A stretch of 64,000 nt of DNA from Versatilivorator sp963663845 (GTDB lineage: Bacteria; Acidobacteriota; Terriglobia; Versatilivoradales; Versatilivoraceae). Below the pieces are notes generated by a model. That model was not told the origin of the DNA and did not search any database. It saw only the letters and a list, made by a program, of their open reading frames with translations. The DNA is taken from the NCBI GenBank assembly GCA_963663845.2, contig OY760650.2, positions 4,650,001 to 4,714,000 on the forward strand, written 5' to 3'. Numbering within the stretch: position 1 is the first letter of the stretch; the number at the start of each line of letters is the position of its first letter. Position numbers and translations under genes: made by a program. Positions 8,667 through 17,880 of the stretch are shown here, one piece after another.

Positions 8667-8782
8667 TTCGAGCCGGCGACACCGAAAGGCAACAGCCGCG
8701 GCTTGCGGCTGCCTCCCGACCCGAGGCTACAGCCCGTTCCCATGAAAAAACGCCACAGAGATCATCGAGCTGGAGACCGTCC

Positions 8783-9307
8783 ATGAAAAAGATCGCCCTC
8801 TATCCGGGGTCCTTCGATCCTCTCACCAACGGGCACCTCGACATCATCCACCGGGCCTCTCGCCTGTTCGACGAGGTCATTGCGGCCATCCTGATCAACA
8901 GCGAAAAGTCTCCGCTATTCTCGGCCGATGAAAGGTCGGCCATGATCCGAACCTCCCTGGGAAGCGACTACCCCAACGTGCGCGTGGACACCTTTGACGG
9001 CCTGCTGGTCGACTACGCCCTGCAGCAGCAGGCCCGGGTCATTGTCCGGGGCATCCGGGCGGTATCCGACTACGAGTACGAACTGCAGATGGCCCTGATG
9101 AATCGGCGCCTGGAGCCTCAGATCGAAACGGTCTTCATGATGCCCTCCGAGGCCTACAGCTACCTCAGCTCTCGACTGGTGCGGGAAGTCTGCCAGTTCG
9201 GGGGGGCGGTCTCCGGACTGGTTCCCCGCAACGTGGAGGACCGGCTCCTGAAGAAGATCGCTTCCACGGGCCGGGAAGGACAGGCCGCCGCCGATCCCGA
9301 CTCATGA
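8783..9307 (+). CDS. coaD: Phosphopantetheine adenylyltransferase
   Basis: 174 residues from ATG 8783 (MKKIALYPGSFDPLTNGHLDI), the family's conserved start; the frame is open upstream but shows no homology. It has the nucleotidyltransferase TxGH-type motif (here TNGH), VRGIRAVSDYEYELQMALMNR and the C-terminal SSRLVREVCQFGG block. It catalyses the fourth step of CoA synthesis, ATP + 4'-phosphopantetheine to dephospho-CoA. Its TGA overlaps the next gene's ATG (ATGA), so the two are translationally coupled. Confidence 0.95.
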   Translation: MKKIALYPGSFDPLTNGHLDIIHRASRLFDEVIAAILINSEKSPLFSADERSAMIRTSLGSDYPNVRVDTFDGLLVDYALQQQARVIVRGIRAVSDYEYELQMALMNRRLEPQIETVFMMPSEAYSYLSSRLVREVCQFGGAVSGLVPRNVEDRLLKKIASTGREGQAAADPDS

Positions 9308-10482
9308 GACTCTCACAGCGCGTCGGACGCATTGCGATGAGCGCGACGGGGGCCGTCTTCGCGGCCGCGGCACGGCTCAAGGCCCAGGGCGTGGACGTGG
9401 TGGACCTGAGCGCCGGCGAGCCCGACTTCCCCACCCCGGCCCACGTCAAGCGGGCTGGTGTCGAGGCCATCCGGGACGACTTCACCCGCTACACGCCCAC
9501 CGACGGCATTCCCCAGCTCAAGCAAGCCATCCTGCGGCGGCACGCCTGCGACTTCGGGTCCGACTACTCCACTCGGGAAGTCCTGGTCACCGTCGGGGGG
9601 AAGCACGCCATCTTCAACCTGACCAGCGCTTTGCTTGAGACGGGTGACGAGGTGGTGATCCCCGCCCCCTTCTGGGTCACCTTCAAGGAGGCCGTCCACT
9701 ACGCCGGCGCCGTCTGCCGGTTCGTCCCCACCTCGGAATCCGAAAATTTCCGCGTCACCGCCGATCAGGTCGAGGCAGCGGTCTCGCCGCGAACCCGACT
9801 GATCCTGTTGAATTCACCCAACAACCCCAGCGGGGCGGTCATTCGGGAAGAGGAGATGCGCAACATCGCGGAGCTGGCGCGCCGGCGGAATCTCCTGGTG
9901 TTGACCGACGAGTGCTACTGCCACTTCAACTACGAGGGCTCGGCGCCCTTTTCACTGGCCTCGCTGGGGACAGACTACCGGGACCACGTCGCAGTGGTCG
10001 GGTCGGTCTCCAAGACCTACGCCATGACGGGCTGGAGGGTGGGATACTGCCTGGGAACCGAGCCTCTCATCCGGGCCATGCTCAAGATCCAGAGCCACTG
10101 CACCTCCAACGCCAACTCCATCGCCCAGAAGGCGGCCGCGGCGGCCCTCGGCGGGCCCCAGGACTTCATTCAAGACATGCTGAGGGAGTATGGGCGCCGG
10201 CGGCGCTTCATGGTCGAGGCGCTCAACGCCATCGACGGCATCTCCTGCAATTGGCCCGACGGCGCCTTTTACGTCTATCCCAACCTGCGGGAGCTGCTCG
10301 ACGCCCGCCGCCTGGAGAGCCCCGCCGACCTGGCGCTGCAACTCCTGCACGAGGCCCGGGTGGCGGTGGTGCCCGGGGAGGGATTCGGCACCCGGGACCA
10401 CATTCGTATTTCCTACGCTACTTCCATGGAGCAACTGGAGAAGGGCGCCGACCGCCTGGCAGCGTTCCTCGGGAAGGGATAG
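9304..10482 (+). CDS. PLP-dependent aspartate aminotransferase family protein
   Basis: 392 residues. Class I aminotransferase: opening LSQRVGRIAMSATGAVFAAA, VDLSAGEPDFPTPAHVK, NSPNNPSGAV, DECYCHFNY, and the PLP-binding lysine in VGSVSKTYAMTGWRVGY, then a late RISYATS. These match the Ib subgroup (aspartate/prephenate aminotransferases). The likely reaction is aspartate + 2-oxoglutarate to oxaloacetate + glutamate, though prephenate or aromatic substrates are possible. The start overlaps the coaD stop by 4 bp; it is the last gene of the recG-rsmD-coaD run. Confidence 0.88.
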   Translation: MRLSQRVGRIAMSATGAVFAAAARLKAQGVDVVDLSAGEPDFPTPAHVKRAGVEAIRDDFTRYTPTDGIPQLKQAILRRHACDFGSDYSTREVLVTVGGKHAIFNLTSALLETGDEVVIPAPFWVTFKEAVHYAGAVCRFVPTSESENFRVTADQVEAAVSPRTRLILLNSPNNPSGAVIREEEMRNIAELARRRNLLVLTDECYCHFNYEGSAPFSLASLGTDYRDHVAVVGSVSKTYAMTGWRVGYCLGTEPLIRAMLKIQSHCTSNANSIAQKAAAAALGGPQDFIQDMLREYGRRRRFMVEALNAIDGISCNWPDGAFYVYPNLRELLDARRLESPADLALQLLHEARVAVVPGEGFGTRDHIRISYATSMEQLEKGADRLAAFLGKG

Positions 10483-10545
10483 CGAGGCGACGCTTCAGAG
10501 CAGCGAGCGATGAAGGGGAAAAGAGTTGAGCCTCTTGCAAACGGC

Positions 10546-11289
10546 TTACCGAGCCGGTTTTTTCCAGCGTTCTTCCCCCTGCCGCTGTAATCGGTCCAGA
10601 GCTTCCTGCATCTCCCGGTGCTTCCGGCGAATCTCCTCCCCGTCGGCCCGGCGCGAGACGTAGATCGGGGCGGCCTTGAGGATCAGGGCCCGAGAAAAGG
10701 GCAGCGGTATCTGGGACCGGTCCCAGTTGTCGAGCTCGATTTTGCGCTGAAGCGCGATATGGAAGCAGAATATGGCGGCGCCGCTCCTGCGGGCCAGCAG
10801 CACCGGTCCGATCTTGGCGTCGAAGCGGGGACCCCGGGGGCCGTCCACCGTGAAGGCCACGTCGTTGCCCTGCTTCAATTCCCCGGACATCTCGGCCAGG
10901 GCCTTCATGCCTCCCCGGGAACTGGACCCCCGGGCCGCCCCGTAGCCGAAGATTCGGATAATGCGGGCAATGTACTCCCCGTCCACGTTCTGGCTGGTCA
11001 TCACCACGATGCCGCGGTCCCTCCAGTACCAGGTGGCCGGGAATATGCCGCAGTGCCAGAAGGTAAAGATGGCTTTCTTCCCGGAGCGATGGATCTGCTC
11101 CAGGTGTTCGTCGCCCCGGCTCTCCCATCGGAGGGTCCTGCCGATCCAGCCGACCATCCAGGCTCCGACCCGGGTCACCACCGCAATCCAGAGGCGCTGC
11201 CAACGCGTCAGCCGGCGGGGCCGGTCCCAGTAGGCCAGCCCTCTCCGGGGCTCCAGGGGCCTGGTTTCGGGGGTTGGGTCGGAATTCAT
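10546..11289 (-). CDS. Lysophospholipid acyltransferase family protein (DUF374)
   Basis: 247 residues from ATG 11289. It contains the acyltransferase-like FWHCGIFPATWYW block (catalytic histidine in place of the HxxxxD box of this family), TSQNVDGEYIARIIRIFGYGAARGSSSRGG and the DUF374 signature FTVDGPRGPR. An N-terminal hydrophobic stretch (LWIAVVTRVGAWMVGWI) anchors it to the membrane. DUF374 proteins acylate lipid precursors or LPS core intermediates; the exact acceptor is unknown. It lies 32 bp downstream of etfA on the same strand and is convergent with the aminotransferase gene. Confidence 0.82.
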   Translation of the reverse strand: MNSDPTPETRPLEPRRGLAYWDRPRRLTRWQRLWIAVVTRVGAWMVGWIGRTLRWESRGDEHLEQIHRSGKKAIFTFWHCGIFPATWYWRDRGIVVMTSQNVDGEYIARIIRIFGYGAARGSSSRGGMKALAEMSGELKQGNDVAFTVDGPRGPRFDAKIGPVLLARRSGAAIFCFHIALQRKIELDNWDRSQIPLPFSRALILKAAPIYVSRRADGEEIRRKHREMQEALDRLQRQGEERWKKPAR

Positions 11290-11321
11290 GGAGAACCTGG
11301 GGAGGGGGGTCCGGCCCTTGG

Positions 11322-12308
11322 CTATGGCCGCATCTCCCTGGCGATCTCGATCAACTTGGGAACGACCTCGAAGACGTCCCCGACAATCCCATAGTCGGCC
11401 ACCTGGAAGATGGGAGCATAGGGGTCCTTGTTGATGGCGACGATGCAGCCCGAGTTGGACATGCCCACCAGGTGCTGGATGGCCCCTGAAATCCCGCAGG
11501 CGATGTAGAGCCTGGGCGTGACCGTCTGGCCCGAACTGCCGATCTGATGCTCCTTGGGCAGCCAGCCGCCGTCGGTCACCGGACGGGAGGCCGCCACACC
11601 CGCCCCCAGGGCCGAAGCCAGGTCGAGTATCAACTGGAACTTTTCCTTGCTGCCCAGCCCCCGCCCGCCGGCGACGATGATCTCCGCCTGGCTCAAGTCC
11701 ACCCGTGTCTGAACCGCTTCCATGACCTCCAGCAGCTTCCTGCGAAGCACTCCTTCGGCCATGCCGACCTGGCGGTGCTCGACTCGGGGCGAGACGCTCA
11801 GGTCCTCCTCGGAGGCAGGGAACGCCCCCTGCTGCAGTGATACCAGGTAGGGAGGCTCCCCCTTGGGGCTCACCTCGAGGTTGAGCTTGCCGTTGAACAC
11901 CTGGCGCACCCACAGGAGCTGGCCGCCAGTGCAGCGGCAATCGACACAGTTGGGGATCAAGCCCCGGTCCAGCAGGGTCGCCAGCTTGGGAGCGAAATCC
12001 ATGGTCTGATAGGTGTGGCCCAACAGAAACAGATAGGGATTGTCCCGTCTGGCGAATTCCGCCAGAACCTCACACCAGGCTTCGGGCGTGTAGCGCCGGC
12101 AGTGGTCGTTGGCCAAGACCACCACCTCCAGGCCGCTCCGCCGCGAGACTTCCTGAGCCAGGTCCGTGATTTCGCTCCCCACCAGGGCCAGACGCAGGTC
12201 CTTCCCGAGCTCGGCAGAGAGCCTGCGGCCCAGGCCGACCGCCTCCCACGAAATCTTCTTCAGCCGGCCGTCCCGGTGTTCGCCCAGGACGACGATCCTG
12301 CCTGCCAT
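11322..12308 (-). CDS. etfA: Electron transfer flavoprotein, alpha subunit
   Basis: 328 residues from ATG 12308 (MAGRIVVLGEHRDG), downstream of GGAGAGGGG; 45 bp of frame before it lacks homology. The C-terminal FAD-binding region is intact: AGGRGLGSKEKFQLILDLA, ASRPVTDGGWLPKEHQIGSSG, GISGAIQHLVGM and VAINKDPYAPIFQVADYGIVGD. EtfA with EtfB shuttles electrons from acyl-CoA or other flavin dehydrogenases to the quinone pool. It lies downstream of etfB in one minus-strand operon. Confidence 0.95.
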   Translation of the reverse strand: MAGRIVVLGEHRDGRLKKISWEAVGLGRRLSAELGKDLRLALVGSEITDLAQEVSRRSGLEVVVLANDHCRRYTPEAWCEVLAEFARRDNPYLFLLGHTYQTMDFAPKLATLLDRGLIPNCVDCRCTGGQLLWVRQVFNGKLNLEVSPKGEPPYLVSLQQGAFPASEEDLSVSPRVEHRQVGMAEGVLRRKLLEVMEAVQTRVDLSQAEIIVAGGRGLGSKEKFQLILDLASALGAGVAASRPVTDGGWLPKEHQIGSSGQTVTPRLYIACGISGAIQHLVGMSNSGCIVAINKDPYAPIFQVADYGIVGDVFEVVPKLIEIAREMRP

Positions 12309-12396
12309 GGTCCGATTTCCCCTCTCCGACGGGTGCTGTTCAGGTCGTTCCATTCGCCGGGCTGCCCGAAGCGTTCGGCTCCGTCAGCCAATGGAA

Positions 12397-13191
12397 CTAA
12401 AGCACTCCGATCTCGTTGACCAGCTTGTCCATCAGCGTCCGGGCCGCCTCTTCGGCCCCGCCCTCGATCATCACCGTCTGTTTTTTCCTTTCGGGCGCCA
12501 GCAAGCGGTGGTGCTTGACCTTGGCGGCCATCTCCCCCACAGTCCCCGCCGAAAGTCCCAGATCCGCTGCCGTCACTACCCGGTATTCCTTCTTCTTGGC
12601 CTGCATGATCCCCCTCAGGGTGGCATAGCGGATGGGGTGGCTTCCCGACTGAATGGTCAGCACCGCCGGCAGCGGAAGCTCGACGCGCTCGAAGACGTTG
12701 CTCTCCAACTCACGTTTTACCTGCACCTTGCGGGTATCGGCCTCGAAGGCGATCTCCAACACGATGGTGGCGCAGGGCCATGCCAGGAACTGGGACAGGA
12801 CTGCCCCTGTCTGAGCGAAAGCCATGTCCTCCGACTGCACGCCGGTCAGGACCAGGTCAAAGTCTTCCGTGGCAGTGGCGGCGGCAATGGCCCGGGCCGT
12901 ACTCCAGGCATCCCCACGTTCGAATTCCGCGCCCTTCAGGTGGATGGCCCGGTCGGCTCCCATGGCCAGGGCGTTGCGCAGGACCTTGGAGACGCGGTCG
13001 GGCCCCAGGGAAAGCGCCGCCACTTCGCCTCCGAATTTCTCTTTCAGACGGAGGGCTTCCTCCAGGGCATGGAGGTCGCTCTCGTTGGTTTCGAAGACCA
13101 GGTCCTCTTCCAGGACCCGGGAGCCGTCCGGGCTCAGCTTGTAGCGGGAGTCCCGCTCGGGAACCTGTTTGAGGCAAGTCAGGATTCGCAT
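12397..13191 (-). CDS. etfB: Electron transfer flavoprotein, beta subunit
   Basis: 264 residues. Opens MRILTCLKQVPERDSRYKL; contains NESDLHALEEALRLKE, VLTGVQSEDMAFAQTG and the conserved PAVLTIQSGSHPIRYATLRGIMQAKKKE. This is the AMP-binding partner of EtfA. ATG 13191 follows a GGAG site. The order etfB then etfA with an 88-bp gap is normal; no dehydrogenase or EtfQO gene is adjacent, so the electron donor cannot be named. Confidence 0.95.
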   Translation of the reverse strand: MRILTCLKQVPERDSRYKLSPDGSRVLEEDLVFETNESDLHALEEALRLKEKFGGEVAALSLGPDRVSKVLRNALAMGADRAIHLKGAEFERGDAWSTARAIAAATATEDFDLVLTGVQSEDMAFAQTGAVLSQFLAWPCATIVLEIAFEADTRKVQVKRELESNVFERVELPLPAVLTIQSGSHPIRYATLRGIMQAKKKEYRVVTAADLGLSAGTVGEMAAKVKHHRLLAPERKKQTVMIEGGAEEAARTLMDKLVNEIGVL

Positions 13192-13282
13192 GAAAACTCC
13201 AGGTGGAGATCCCCCTTCGACGGCGTTGAGAAATTAGCTTATCCCGAAAGTGGCTGTCAACGAGCCGCCTGCCGAACCGCAG

Positions 13283-13429
13283 GGCCATCCCGCGCTAACC
13301 CCCACCCTGTAGGGGCAACCCTTGTGGTTGCCCGGTTGTTCCCGCCAACCTCTCATTGGGCGCCCGCAAGGGGCGCCCCTACAATCCCACATGGGATACG
13401 CCGGTGATTTGGGTAGCCTGGGATGGCCC
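13283..13429. repeat. Inverted-repeat element, family C, copy 1
   Basis: The ends are imperfect inverted repeats: GGCCATCCCGCGCTAACCC at the left and GGGTAGCCTGGGATGGCC at the right. The interior has TGTAGGGGCAACCCTTGTGG and GGGCGCCCCTACA. An inverted copy with shared ends and interior lies at 30168-30318. It fills most of the 435-bp gap between etfB and the DUF1080 gene; nothing else is recognised there. Confidence 0.65.
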
Positions 13430-13626
13430 TGCGCCGAACCGGACACGACGTCAATCCACCCCTTCCGGGGATTTCACGGGCCCCATGTCTGCTATCATGA
13501 AACAGTCATTCTGGCTCGATGGAGGCCAGTCCAAACGTAACCCCGGCGTCGCGGAGTTACTCCGGGTTCGGGGCATGCCGGAGGCGCAGGCCAGAAACCA
13601 GAGAACGTCGTCACGGAGGTATGACC

Positions 13627-14241
13627 ATGAAACGATTCGGAATTCTGCTTCTTCTGGTGGGGGTCCTGTGGCCTCAAAGCGTGCACCCCGAAGACAATCC
13701 TGCCTGGGTGGCCCTCTTCAACGGCCGGGATCTGAGTGGCTGGCAGGAGCACGGCCAGGAGAAATGGACCGTAGAAGACGGCCAGATCCTGGGAGAAGCC
13801 CTGACCCGGGAATACGGCTACCTGGCCACGACCAGGACCTACAAGAACTTCGAGCTCCGGGCCAAATTCAAGGGTGAAGGAACCGGCAACAGCGGCATTT
13901 TCTACCATTCGACCCTGCAGGGAGTCGACATCAAGGGCGTCCAGGTGGAGGTGGACCCCAATCCCGGCAGGCACACCGGAGGACTCTACGAGAGCGGCGG
14001 CCGGGGGTGGCTGGTCAAGCCCGGCCCGGCCGGAGAAGCGGCCCTGAAGCCGGGAGAGTGGAACGACATTTCCTTTTCGGTGTTGGGCAACCGGGTGGTG
14101 ACCTTCCTCAACGGGGTGCGGGCGGTCGACTACAAGGACCCGGCTCCACGCTATTTCGACGGGGTCATCGCCCTGCAGCTCCACAGCGGCGGGGAAGGCA
14201 AAATGCGCTTCAAGGACCTCTACATCCGGGAGATCGAATAG
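13627..14241 (+). CDS. Secreted DUF1080 (3-keto-disaccharide hydrolase-like) protein
   Basis: 204 residues. ATG 13627 is preferred over 13621 because GGAGGT then sits 7 bp away. An N-terminal signal peptide (KRFGILLLLVGVLWPQSVHP) indicates export. The mature part starts WVALFNGRDLSGWQEHGQEKW and contains NSGIFYHS, GVQVEVDPNPGRHTGGLYE, KPGEWNDISF and HSGGEGKMRFKDLYIREIE, the standard DUF1080 concanavalin-like fold. Members hydrolyse or bind 3-keto-glycosides or other glycans and are abundant in Acidobacteriota, Verrucomicrobiota and Planctomycetota. It stands alone. Confidence 0.88.
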   Translation: MKRFGILLLLVGVLWPQSVHPEDNPAWVALFNGRDLSGWQEHGQEKWTVEDGQILGEALTREYGYLATTRTYKNFELRAKFKGEGTGNSGIFYHSTLQGVDIKGVQVEVDPNPGRHTGGLYESGGRGWLVKPGPAGEAALKPGEWNDISFSVLGNRVVTFLNGVRAVDYKDPAPRYFDGVIALQLHSGGEGKMRFKDLYIREIE

Positions 14242-14342
14242 GCGTGAGCGGCAAATTGAGGTGTTGAGGTATTTCTCGGCTCGGGGTAATACTGCCACGT
14301 CCTGCCTTCTGGGGCCAAAAGGAGTCCAGAAGCTACCGCGTC

Positions 14343-15236
14343 TTAAAAATTGTGGGTGATGCAGATCTCACAGTTGCACGTTGGGGGCGACCAGTGACGC
14401 ACACCAACAACAACACCGCCATATCGATCGGCCCTTTGGAAGATCTTGTTGAACAGGTCGACTTCCTGATTTTCCAAGTACCGTCGAAGGGCATATGCAC
14501 ACAGGTCGGCAACTTGGACCAAGCTTGTGAGACTGCTATCTACAAACAGCGGAGTCTCGATGATCCTTTCAATTGATGTCCAGAGAGTACCTTCCCTGTG
14601 AAAACGCCGCATTAAAGTTGTGTGCCTCTTTGCAACCGTCTGGTTATTGTCGTGTACCAGGAGTCCGTAGTTCTTCTGATCTGCGCCTTCGGTGTTCGCC
14701 AGGAATCGCTCAAATCGCGACACCAACTGCTCAAACGCTTGCTCATCTACAGATTGCCCACTCCTTGTCGGATCAAAGTAGAGTTTGTCGATACACTCGG
14801 CAAATAGCCGCGCGAATCCCCATCCTGCGACGCAATCCGCTACCTCCGCGATCAACCGACGACGCTCGTCCCGTGTCAGGTGAATATAGGATTCGGTGTG
14901 GGCAAAGTTCTTCTTTTGCTGTCTGTAAGCCCTTCTGTTCTGATTGTTCTGTAGCTTTAGGATCTCGCGATTGCGTTCTCGTTTGACCGCCCCCCTGCGC
15001 TGTTGCCAACTCAAGTTCGAAAACTCTGCAATGCGATGCTGTTCAACGTACGATCGCAGAATCCATGCGGTATGCAACTCTTCGCCAGACAGGTCGTAGC
15101 GCCGAAGGATGCTGGAAATCTCACGATCTGCATCGTGCCAGTGCCAAATTGGCAAGCAGATGCCTGCGAGAACGAAATGCGAGGTGTTACCGGGGAGGTC
15201 AGAGGTGCCTGATTCGTCTATGTAGCAGAGGTACAA
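14343..15236 (-). CDS. DUF3800 domain protein
   Basis: 297 residues. It opens MYLCYIDESGTSDLPGNTSHFV, the conserved DESG motif of DUF3800 with an RNase H-like fold, and ends with the matching acidic block VDSSLTSLVQVADLCAYALRRYL. Function is not established; members are common in defence islands and next to mobile elements. The gene is visibly less GC-rich than its neighbours and lies beside a gene broken by an insertion sequence, so recent transfer is likely. Confidence 0.8.
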   Translation of the reverse strand: MYLCYIDESGTSDLPGNTSHFVLAGICLPIWHWHDADREISSILRRYDLSGEELHTAWILRSYVEQHRIAEFSNLSWQQRRGAVKRERNREILKLQNNQNRRAYRQQKKNFAHTESYIHLTRDERRRLIAEVADCVAGWGFARLFAECIDKLYFDPTRSGQSVDEQAFEQLVSRFERFLANTEGADQKNYGLLVHDNNQTVAKRHTTLMRRFHREGTLWTSIERIIETPLFVDSSLTSLVQVADLCAYALRRYLENQEVDLFNKIFQRADRYGGVVVGVRHWSPPTCNCEICITHNF

Positions 15237-15623
15237 TTCCTTCCTCTACTGTTCGACGTCCGCAGTGATTGAGGGAGGAAAATAGGAGAGGCGACTGAGC
15301 TTTTGGAGCGTTGCACTCCAAGGTGAGGCGCTTGGCGACCCATCTCAGACGCGACTAGAAGGTAACTCCAGTCTACTCATTTGTCAATCTATTGTTTGAC
15401 CTTTGTTCGAGCCTTTTGCAAAATTCACAGTAGAGTAGGTTTTTTGCCGCGGGGCACGCCGGGGACGTTATTGAAATAAAGCTTTTCAGCAGCCGCCCAT
15501 CGAAGTAATTCCAGTAATTCAACAATGTCCCCTACTCGGTCCCAAGGTGATTTTCTCACGGCCACATTCTCCAATATCTCACGTCTCTCCCGGGGTGCCG
15601 AGAAATGGGGACAACCCCCTTGG
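15237..15623. other. Intergenic region between DUF3800 and disrupted gene
   Basis: 387 bp, AT-richer than its surroundings, with no supported gene. It contains GAGCCTTTTGCAAAATTC at 15408-15425, a motif that recurs at 54753 and 55191, and CAGTAATTCAACAATGTCCC at 15511-15530, which partly resembles the repeat family D of the 43-48 kb island. A weak minus-strand TTGACA near 15380 might belong to the DUF3800 promoter. Confidence 0.4.
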
Positions 15624-15814
15624 TCAGGACCAGATGCATTGGATAATTAACCGGCTGTTGAACAATGTCTCTTTTGCAATTCGTCTCACATCCTTTCCCT
15701 TGAAGTCCCCGTGAACAACAACATTCCCTGATCTCCTAATCTTGTGAGCCATTTGATTATGTTGCCGATCGAGAATTTTCCAGGAGGTAGCCGTTTCGAT
15801 TAGTTGTTTCAGTT

Positions 15815-17157
15815 CAGTACTGTCCGGTTAAAACTCGAACAATATCAACTGTTTACAAGATTGGGACTCTTTTTGTTGCAAGTGGAATCTCGTAAGTACT
15901 TGATTCATAGGGACTTTTTCAAAGAGGGTGATGCTGAGAATTTGCAAGATTTCACCCATGCTGCGGTCGATTTTCAGTTCTTTCTTGAGGATGGCCACGA
16001 GCAGATAAACACTGATGGCGATCCAGATCTGGGTCTTGACGGCGTTCTGGGAGGTTCCGAAAAAGGCCTTGATCCTGAGGTATTGTTTGATCCATTTGAA
16101 GAACAACTCCACCTGCCAGCGGCACTTGTAAAGGTGGGCAATGGTCAGGGCCGGAAGGGAAAAGTTGTTGGTCAAGAAGACCAGGCGCTTCCGGGTATCG
16201 GGGTCGACGTAACTGATGCGACGAAGCGTCTGGGGATAGGCTTGGGACGTTCTCGGCCCTCGAAGGCGGATGCTCTGATCGCTGTGCAGACCTGTGGACT
16301 TGTCGACGGGGCGGTAAGCGAGCCGGCGGCAGGTGAGATTGCTTTTGGCACGGACCACGAAGAAGGCCAAACTGCGGGTGAAGGCATGGAGACGAGTGAA
16401 GTCGATGGTGGCGCGATCCATGACGTAGAAGGCGCCGGGTTGCAACAGCAGTTCGTCGAGGATATTGACGTCGTGCACGTTTCCGGCTGTGATGCGGATA
16501 AAACAGGGGATACTGCCACGCAAGTCCATCAGGGTGTGTACTTTGACGGCCCCCTTGCGTCTTCGGAATCGCGCCCAGGGGAACAGCGAAAGACACAGAT
16601 CGATGGTGGTGGAATCCAGGGCGTAGGCACTCTGTTGCAAGGCGAGGCCGAAGTCCTCTCCGGCATAGAGTTTTCTGGCCCTGCCCACCAGCACCTGGGC
16701 GAAGTCGGCCCAGATGCGCCAGTCTCTGCTCTCGTTGGCGTCGGCCAAGGTGCTTCGGGAGACTCGGCCGCGGATGCCGGCATGATAGAGTTTCGACTCG
16801 ACGGCGCGCAGACAGGTTTCGGTGTCGCGCAGACTCTCCCGATAGGTGAGTTGGGCGAAGACCATGCACAGGAATTGATCGAGGCAGGAAAACTTGCGCA
16901 CCCGGTAGTTGCCTTGATAGCGACGAACGCACTGGTTGAACTCGTGCCTGGGCAGGAAATCCATCAACTGGGAAAACACCATTTGTCCTGTGTACATCAG
17001 CCACTCCTTTCCACTTGAACTCGGAGAAAGTATGGCTGAAATCCCGCGAACTGCAATCCTGCGGCGCGTTGAAGTCGAAAACACTCCTTTCCACTCGTAA
17101 CCTGATGAAAATAAGCCGGTTACACAACATTCTTGAAAGCTTAACCGGACAGTACTG
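15815..17157 (-). mobile_element. IS4-family insertion sequence
   Basis: The ends are perfect 17-bp inverted repeats: CAGTACTGTCCGGTTAA at 15815-15831 and its complement at 17141-17157. Flanking 9-bp direct repeats GTTTCAGTT (15806-15814 and 17158-17166) are the target duplication, consistent with IS4-type transposition. The 1343-bp element carries one transposase gene on the minus strand. Intact ends, gene and duplication mean the insertion is recent. Confidence 0.93.
15828..16997 (-). CDS. IS4-family transposase
   Basis: 389 residues from ATG 16997, chosen because AAAGGAG precedes it. DDE transposase: first Asp in SAYALDSTTIDLCLSLFPWA, second in FYVMDRATIDFTRLHAF, and the Glu in the YREK-like segment YKCRWQVELFFKWIKQYLRIK. 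The N-terminal FSQLMDFLPRHEFNQCVRRY is the DUF4372-like start common to this IS4 subgroup. The gene ends within the left inverted repeat, leaving no passenger genes. Confidence 0.93.
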   Translation of the reverse strand: MYTGQMVFSQLMDFLPRHEFNQCVRRYQGNYRVRKFSCLDQFLCMVFAQLTYRESLRDTETCLRAVESKLYHAGIRGRVSRSTLADANESRDWRIWADFAQVLVGRARKLYAGEDFGLALQQSAYALDSTTIDLCLSLFPWARFRRRKGAVKVHTLMDLRGSIPCFIRITAGNVHDVNILDELLLQPGAFYVMDRATIDFTRLHAFTRSLAFFVVRAKSNLTCRRLAYRPVDKSTGLHSDQSIRLRGPRTSQAYPQTLRRISYVDPDTRKRLVFLTNNFSLPALTIAHLYKCRWQVELFFKWIKQYLRIKAFFGTSQNAVKTQIWIAISVYLLVAILKKELKIDRSMGEILQILSITLFEKVPMNQVLTRFHLQQKESQSCKQLILFEF

Positions 17158-17880
17158 GTTTCAGTTCATTTTGCTTGATTTGCTCTCGTGTAAGACTCTC
17201 AACTTCCCCTTCCAAGCTATCCTTAAGGGCTTCTTCGAGAGCGGATCGGCACAAGGAAACGCAAGCAAGATCAAACCCATACCGATAACACGAAGCGGCC
17301 TCAGACATGTATCTGTCGACCGGGCGGGGCACTTTCGGGAGCAGATGCCTTTCCTGGACTGCCTGCTGCCCCCTATCAACCATATCCTTCAGTTTGCTTA
17401 ACGCCTCGTAGGCATACGCTTTCGCGTAGGCTGCCTCCTTTGTCTCCAACGTATCTAACATCACACAGGCTTTCCCGGTGGCTACAAATTCATCTGGCCA
17501 TATGGAACCACGCTTTCTCCTTTGGCGGAGCTTTGCAATCCGCTTAGAAATACCCATGTGATCGGCAGCTTCTATGGCGTCCAACAAGCCTTCAAGCAGG
17601 TGTTGTGCGTCCTTTTTCCATTCTCTGCCCTGCTCATTCCATTCTTTGCGATCTTTTGGTGAGGATGGCTGGTATGTCGTAAGGGCGTCCTTTCCGAATC
17701 CGAAATTCCACGTCACTATCCCATTTTCGTCGGGATCCTCTTTTCCCACTCCTTGAATAATTCGGAGCAGATGATCAATCAGGTACTCTTGGGTTGTGGG
17801 CCAATCTTTACTCACCCTTCTCCTCCCAAAAAAATAGGGCCGTATTTCGCACGGGCGTTGCTGGAGCCGGCCTCTCGTCC

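Larger units (their letters stand above)
15624..17815 (-). pseudogene. DUF4145-like protein gene disrupted by IS4-family insertion
   Basis: Translation begins at GTG 17815 (after GGGAGGAG) and runs to the insertion at 17158. Removing the IS and one copy of its 9-bp target duplication restores an uninterrupted frame to the TGA at 15624: 840 bp, 279 residues. The C-terminal half after reassembly (RPVDRYMSEAASCYRYGFDL, CRSALEEALKDSL, then LKQLIETATSW, NQMAHKIRRSGNVVVHGDF) matches the DUF4145/HEPN-like pattern, whose members turn up in restriction and defence contexts. The N-terminal ~150 residues are not recognised. Insertion removes the last ~60 residues, including the A.KIRRSGN..VHG block. Confidence 0.8.
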
